The notes under the pieces were generated by a model. The model was not told where the DNA came from and ran no database searches. It saw only the letters and a list, made by a program, of their open reading frames with translations. A stretch of DNA of 64,000 nt, taken from positions 124,001 to 188,000 of the forward strand of contig NZ_FWXV01000011.1 of assembly GCF_900176515.1 (NCBI RefSeq), read 5' to 3'. Position numbers and translations under genes: made by a program. Below, piece by piece: positions 60,055 through 64,000 of this stretch. Position 1 is the first letter of the stretch; every line of letters starts with the position of its first letter. Origin of the DNA: Kibdelosporangium aridum. Its GTDB lineage: Bacteria; Actinomycetota; Actinomycetes; Mycobacteriales; Pseudonocardiaceae.

Positions 60055-61617
60055 GTGACCGATCTTGTGCTGGGTCCGGTGCTGCGGCACGTGGACGACT
60101 CGTCGGCGACGATCTGGGTGCAGACCGACGGGCCGTGCACCGTCACGATCGCCGGGTGCTCGGCAGAGACTTTCCAAGTCAGCGGCCATCATTACGCGCT
60201 CGTCGTGGTCACGGGGTTCACACCGGGTGCGCCGTACCAGGTTCATCTCGACGGTGCCCAGGTCTGGCCCGAAGCCGGTACGACGCTGCCACCGAGCCGG
60301 ATTCCCGCGATCTCGGACGACGTCACCGTGGTCTTCGGGTCGTGCCGGATGCCCCAGAGCGACGACGCCGAGGAGCAGCGCGTGTTCGGCACGGACGCGC
60401 TGGCCGCCTACGCGCGGCGAATGGCCGGACAGGATCCCGTGCACTGGCCGAACTCGCTGGTGCTGCTCGGCGACCAGATCTACGCCGACGAGACGTCCAA
60501 GGCCACCGGGCGGTGGATCGCCGACCGGCGCGGGACCGGTGAGCCGGACGGCGTCGCCGACTTCGACGAGTACGCGCACCTCTACCGCGAGGCGTGGTCG
60601 ACACCGGTGGTGCGCTGGCTGCTGTCGACCGTGCCGACCTCGATGATCCTCGACGACCACGAAGTCATCGACGACTGGAACACCTCGCCTGCCTGGCGCG
60701 ACCACATGGCCGAGAAGCCGTGGTGGGCCGAGCGGGAGACAAGTGCCCTCATGTCGTACTGGGTGTATCAGCACTTGGGCAACCTGCACCCGGACGAGCT
60801 GGCCGCCGACGCGACGTACGCGAAAGTCCGTGCCGCCGAGGACGCCACCGAGGTGCTGCGGGACTTCGCCCAGTCGGCGACCGGGGAGGCGAACGGCCGC
60901 AGGACGACGCGGTGGAGCTTCCGGCGTGACTTCGGGCGCGTCCGGCTGCTGATGATCGACACCAGAGCGGGCCGGATCCTGTCCAGCGGACGGCGTTCGA
61001 TCGTCAGCGACGACGAGTTCGAATGGATCGAGGCCAACGCCGAAGGCTCGTACGACCACCTGCTGATCGGCTCGTCGCTGCCCTGGCTGATGCCACACGC
61101 GATCAGCGCCATGCAGACAGCCAACGAAGCCGCCAGCGCCCGGCCCGGACTACCCGGCCGGATCGCCGAGAAGATCCGCCGGGCCGTCGACCAGGAACAC
61201 TGGCCTGCGTTCAAGACGTCATTCGACCGCCTGACCCGGCTCGTGCAGCGTTCCGCCTCCGGCTCAGCGGCGACCGTGTGCGTGCTCTCGGGCGACGTGC
61301 ACCATCTCTACGTGGCCGAGGCGAGCTTCGACACCCCGGTCAACGCCAAGGTGTACCAACTGGTCTGCTCCCCCATGCACAACCGGATCCCCCGCATCTT
61401 CCACCCGCTGTTCCGGATCGGCTGGTCCCGCGCTTTGGCTGTCGTACTGGGAAAGCGATCCCTGCGACCGCCTCTGGACTGGCGCAAGCTCGCGGGCCCG
61501 TACATGACCAACGCACTGGGCACACTCCGGATCAGTGGCCGGAAAGCAGTGGTGGAACTGGAAAAGGCCGACGTTCACGGCCTGACTCCGATCATCACCA
61601 TCCCGTTGAGTGACTGA
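60055..61617 (+). CDS. PhoD-family alkaline phosphatase/phosphodiesterase-like protein
   Basis: This 520-residue metallophosphoesterase has the PhoD metal motifs GSCRMPQ, LLGDQIYADE, LDDHEVIDDWN and SGDVHHLY. A short N-terminal fibronectin-like domain (residues 1-85; LRHVDDSSATIWVQTDGPC) precedes them, as in actinobacterial PhoD paralogues. There is no signal peptide, so it is cytoplasmic, unlike classical PhoD. GTG 60055 starts 43 bases after the TPR gene. It probably hydrolyses phosphate mono- or diesters; a functional link with the protease-NTPase is possible but unproven. Confidence 0.88.
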   Translation: MTDLVLGPVLRHVDDSSATIWVQTDGPCTVTIAGCSAETFQVSGHHYALVVVTGFTPGAPYQVHLDGAQVWPEAGTTLPPSRIPAISDDVTVVFGSCRMPQSDDAEEQRVFGTDALAAYARRMAGQDPVHWPNSLVLLGDQIYADETSKATGRWIADRRGTGEPDGVADFDEYAHLYREAWSTPVVRWLLSTVPTSMILDDHEVIDDWNTSPAWRDHMAEKPWWAERETSALMSYWVYQHLGNLHPDELAADATYAKVRAAEDATEVLRDFAQSATGEANGRRTTRWSFRRDFGRVRLLMIDTRAGRILSSGRRSIVSDDEFEWIEANAEGSYDHLLIGSSLPWLMPHAISAMQTANEAASARPGLPGRIAEKIRRAVDQEHWPAFKTSFDRLTRLVQRSASGSAATVCVLSGDVHHLYVAEASFDTPVNAKVYQLVCSPMHNRIPRIFHPLFRIGWSRALAVVLGKRSLRPPLDWRKLAGPYMTNALGTLRISGRKAVVELEKADVHGLTPIITIPLSD

Positions 61618-61628
61618 CCCCGGCGAGA

Positions 61629-62714
61629 TTACTTGCCGAGGCGGCGGCGAGCCGCGGTTGCTGTGGCGAGGGTCTGCAATACGGTCTGCGTCGTCGGGAT
61701 GTCGATGCAGGCGTCCGTAATGGACTGACCGTACGTGAGTGGCTGGCCGGGGCGCAGGTCTTGGCGACCAGCGTGCAGGTTGGATTCGAGCATGACGCCG
61801 ACGATGCCGTGCTGGCCGTCCTTGACCTGGTCGGCGATCTGCCCGGCGACGACAGGTTGCCGGTGGTGGTCTTTGCGGCTGTTGTCATGGCTGGCGTCGA
61901 TCACGACCCGGCGGGGCAGACCCGCGTCCTGCAGCGCATTGAGTGCTGTGTGGACAGACAAGGCGTTGTGGTTGGGCGCGGAATTGCCGCCACGCAACAC
62001 AAGATGGCAGTCGGGGTTGCCGACGGTATGCAGGATGGCGGGCAGGCCGCCGGGATCGACGCCAGGAACGACGTGACGTGCTGCCGCCGCGCGGATCGCG
62101 TCGATGGCCACGGTGATGTCGCCGTCGCGGCGATTCTTGAACCCGACCGGCATCGACAAGCCGCTGGCGAGCATGCGGTGGTTTTGGCTTTCCACTGTGC
62201 GGGCGCCGATAGCGCCCCACGAGACACTGTCTGCGAGGTACGCCGGGATGGTGGTGTCCAGCCATTCGCATGCGACGGGCAGGCCGCGTTCGGCGAGCTC
62301 GAGCAGGAGGTGCCGGGCGATCCGCAGTCCATGGTTGACGTCGCCGGTGCCGTCGAGGTGGGGGTCGTTGATGAGGCCTTTCCAGCCACCGATCGTTCGT
62401 GGTTTTTCGAAGTACACGCGCATGACGATCAGGAGGTCGTCGGTGAACCGGCCGGCCATGGTGGCGAGGTGGTCGGCGTAGTCGAGTGCCGCGGCGGGGT
62501 CGTGGATCGAGCATGGCCCAGTGATCACGAGCAGCCGGTCGTCCGTACCGTCCAGAACGCGCAGGACAGTCTCACGACCTCGTCGCACGGTGTCTGCCGC
62601 TTTGGCGCTGAGCGGCAGTTCGTGGTGCAGCAGGGCCGGTGTGACCAGTGGGACCATGCGGTCGATCCGTTGGTTGTCCAGGTCGACCGCGGCGGCGGCA
62701 GTAGGTGTTGTCAT
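61629..62714 (-). CDS. 3-deoxy-7-phosphoheptulonate (DAHP) synthase, class I
   Basis: This protein of about 361 residues is a class I (AroG-type) DAHP synthase: GPCSIHDPAAALDYA, YFEKPRTIGGWKGLINDP, VGFKNRRDGDI, HDNSRKDHHRQP, GVMLESNLHAGRQ. It condenses PEP and erythrose-4-phosphate, the first step of the shikimate pathway. Actinomycetes normally rely on a class II enzyme for primary metabolism. Class I copies occur in glycopeptide-antibiotic clusters (the 'dahp' gene), raising tyrosine-derived precursor supply. Its position just after dpgD supports that role. ATG 62714; GTG 62717 is possible. Confidence 0.93.
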   Translation of the reverse strand: MTTPTAAAAVDLDNQRIDRMVPLVTPALLHHELPLSAKAADTVRRGRETVLRVLDGTDDRLLVITGPCSIHDPAAALDYADHLATMAGRFTDDLLIVMRVYFEKPRTIGGWKGLINDPHLDGTGDVNHGLRIARHLLLELAERGLPVACEWLDTTIPAYLADSVSWGAIGARTVESQNHRMLASGLSMPVGFKNRRDGDITVAIDAIRAAAARHVVPGVDPGGLPAILHTVGNPDCHLVLRGGNSAPNHNALSVHTALNALQDAGLPRRVVIDASHDNSRKDHHRQPVVAGQIADQVKDGQHGIVGVMLESNLHAGRQDLRPGQPLTYGQSITDACIDIPTTQTVLQTLATATAARRRLGK

Positions 62715-62844
62715 CACAGGTATCCACGGTTTCTGCCGGCACCAGGCGGTAGCGATAGCCAGGATTTCCCGGCCCGGCCGGCGGTCTGGAGGTCAACGAC
62801 TGACCTGGCTCGAAACTGGTGGTCTCGGGTCAGCAAACCCATCT

Positions 62845-63648
62845 TCACATGTATTGCCCTGTCCAAACCGGATCCCGTTTCTCGGTGAAGGCCCGGACGC
62901 CCTCGACCGCGTCCTTGCTCCGCCTGCGGCGCTCCTCCCAGGGATACGTGGCGGTGAATGCCTCTTCGAGAGGGAGGTCGAGCGACCGCAGTGCGGCCTG
63001 TTTGATCGCGCGAACCGAGAGCGGGGCAGCGCGCACGAGGCTGTCGGTCCATCCGGCGACGCACTGATCCAGCTCATCCAGCGGCACGACCTCGTTCACC
63101 AGTCCGTATCGAAGGGCCGTCGCCGCATCCATCCGGCGACCGGTCAACAGGTAGCCCATCGCCACCTTCTGCGGCAGCTGCCGCGGCAGCCGGAACACGC
63201 CTCCCGCCCCCGGGATCAGTCCAAGTTGGACCTCTGGCAGGCCGAATACCGCCTCCGTCGAGGCAATGACGATGTCGCAGGCGAGCACCAGCTCGAAGCC
63301 TCCGCCCAGCGCGTAGCCATGTACCCGGGCGACCACCGGCTTGCAGAGCGTGAAACGGTCGGTCAGCCGGGGATGGCCTGCCTGGCCCCGGCTGCTGAAT
63401 GTCGACTCTTCCTCGCCGGCGTCGTTGCGCTGAGCGCGTTCCTTGAGGTCCTGGCCGACGGTGAACGCGCGATTCCCCGCGCCGGTCAGGACTACCACCC
63501 TGATCTCGTCGTCGGCCTCGACGTCATCCCAGATGCCAGCGAGTTCCTCGTGCATCTGCCGGTCCATCGCGTTCAGCACTTCGGGCCGGTCCATCGTCAC
63601 GTAGGCGACGTGGTCCTTTTTCTCGTACCGCACCCGGGTGTAGTTCAT
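62845..63648 (-). CDS. dpgD: Enoyl-CoA hydratase of dihydroxyphenylglycine synthesis (DpgD)
   Basis: This 267-residue crotonase-fold protein has the oxyanion loop HGYALGGGFELVLACD, the catalytic Glu region FGLPEVQLGLIPGAGG and a C-terminal helix YPWEERRRRSKDAVEGVRAF. I recognise it as DpgD, which helps DpgA/B form 3,5-dihydroxyphenylacetyl-CoA. The ATG overlaps the dpgC stop (ATGA). DAHP synthase follows in the same direction. Assignment rests on remembered sequence similarity plus the neighbour; a generic enoyl-CoA hydratase is the alternative. Confidence 0.85.
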   Translation of the reverse strand: MNYTRVRYEKKDHVAYVTMDRPEVLNAMDRQMHEELAGIWDDVEADDEIRVVVLTGAGNRAFTVGQDLKERAQRNDAGEEESTFSSRGQAGHPRLTDRFTLCKPVVARVHGYALGGGFELVLACDIVIASTEAVFGLPEVQLGLIPGAGGVFRLPRQLPQKVAMGYLLTGRRMDAATALRYGLVNEVVPLDELDQCVAGWTDSLVRAAPLSVRAIKQAALRSLDLPLEEAFTATYPWEERRRRSKDAVEGVRAFTEKRDPVWTGQYM

Positions 63649-64000
63649 GCCGATCCCGCCGCGAACCTGCCGACCTTGCCGATCACGTCCGCGCCGTAGA
63701 TGCGCAACGACTGCTGCAGGGCGAATTCGGCCATGTATCGGCCGAACTGCTCGGGTGGTTCCTCGGCCAGGTTGATCATGCGCCGGTTGGCCAGCACCGC
63801 GTCCGCGCCGAGGCGGGCAAGTGCGCTCTCGATCGCCGCGTCCATCTCCTCCGGCGGGACGACCTCGTCGACGATCAACCGTGCGTCCGGCTCGTCCGCC
63901 CGGATCTGACGGCCGCCGAGGATCACCTGCCGGGCCACGCGCGGCCCGGTGAACCGGGTGAGCCGGTAGTTCGACGCGCCGGGAATGATCCCTTCCTTCG
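63645..64000 (-). CDS. dpgC: 3,5-dihydroxyphenylacetyl-CoA 1,2-dioxygenase (DpgC), C-terminal part
   Basis: Only the last ~117 residues lie in the window; the frame is open to base 64000 without a start. The sequence GIIPGASNYRLTRFTGPRV, RQVILGGRQIRADEPDARL and VLANRRMINLAEEPPEQF closely resembles the DpgC C-terminus. DpgC is a cofactor-independent dioxygenase that makes 3,5-dihydroxyphenylglyoxylate for glycopeptide antibiotics. It overlaps dpgD by four bases. The rest of the enzyme, with dpgA and dpgB and probably the NRPS genes, should lie to the right. Confidence 0.83.
   Translation of the reverse strand, partial: KEGIIPGASNYRLTRFTGPRVARQVILGGRQIRADEPDARLIVDEVVPPEEMDAAIESALARLGADAVLANRRMINLAEEPPEQFGRYMAEFALQQSLRIYGADVIGKVGRFAAGSA

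Noticed and set aside
1..64000. tRNA, rRNA, CRISPR array, insertion sequence or prophage
   Set aside because: No cloverleaf-like segments, repeat-spacer arrays, transposase motifs or phage structural genes were found on reading both strands. A covariance-model search was not possible here.

Overview
The window is high-GC actinobacterial DNA. GTG and TTG starts are frequent, stop/start overlaps (GTGA, ATGA, TTGA) are common, and there are many Tat/Sec-secreted carbohydrate-active enzymes, TetR/LuxR/LysR/LacI regulators and STAND/KAP NTPases. The right edge carries dpgC-dpgD-DAHP synthase, the precursor genes for 3,5-dihydroxyphenylglycine found in glycopeptide-antibiotic clusters. Together these suggest a filamentous actinomycete of the Pseudonocardiales (Amycolatopsis/Kibdelosporangium type); the genus is inference. 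No rRNA, tRNA, CRISPR array, insertion sequence or phage gene was seen.

1-17.6 kb. After a truncated AraC-type regulator comes a tightly overlapping plus-strand operon (642-7738): DrrAB-like exporter, ketoacyl-ACP synthase III, CocE/NonD hydrolase, PapA/condensation-like acyltransferase and a vancomycin-GtfB-like glycosyltransferase. It looks like a small pathway that makes and exports an acylated, glycosylated product. Ten bases away, tail to tail, a minus-strand operon (15923-7748) encodes a second CocE hydrolase, a solute-binding lipoprotein, a GH1 beta-glucosidase, and an Opp-type importer that includes a permease-ATPase fusion. A TetR gene precedes it. The TetR promoter and the operon promoter share a repeated GTAC-based operator.

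17.6-31.4 kb. A LuxR/GAF regulator is divergent from an acyl-CoA synthetase. Then come a Tat-exported esterase, a DMT-family membrane protein with a strong-RBS micro-ORF in front, several secreted surface-type proteins (PKD/beta-helix, SdrD-B-like), and a three-gene unit of WD40-KAP NTPase, solute-binding/VWA protein and two-TM protein that looks like a signalling or conflict module.

31.4-52.4 kb. This is a plant-polysaccharide locus centred on L-arabinose- and galactose-containing polymers: two GH43 enzymes, a GH27, two GH127-type beta-L-arabinofuranosidases, a GH30, a large multidomain glycosidase, a sugar ABC importer and a LacI regulator, plus a CBM2-tagged PQQ sugar dehydrogenase. Three classes of LacI-type palindrome lie at promoters. 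One class (CGAAAAC-G/C-TTTTCG) occurs at two distant operons over nearly identical TTGACA promoters, suggesting a regulon of the local LacI protein. Another is the actinobacterial cellulose-regulator (CebR/CelR) box in front of the CBM2 dehydrogenase.

52.4-64 kb. A LysR regulator sits between an MFS/muconolactone-isomerase-like pair and an SDR/NTF2-like pair. Next come a Trypco2 protein and a trypsin-STAND NTPase-TPR protein (predicted NTP-dependent conflict system), a PhoD-family phosphoesterase, and the leftward DAHP synthase, dpgD and truncated dpgC, which mark the edge of a biosynthetic cluster continuing beyond the window.
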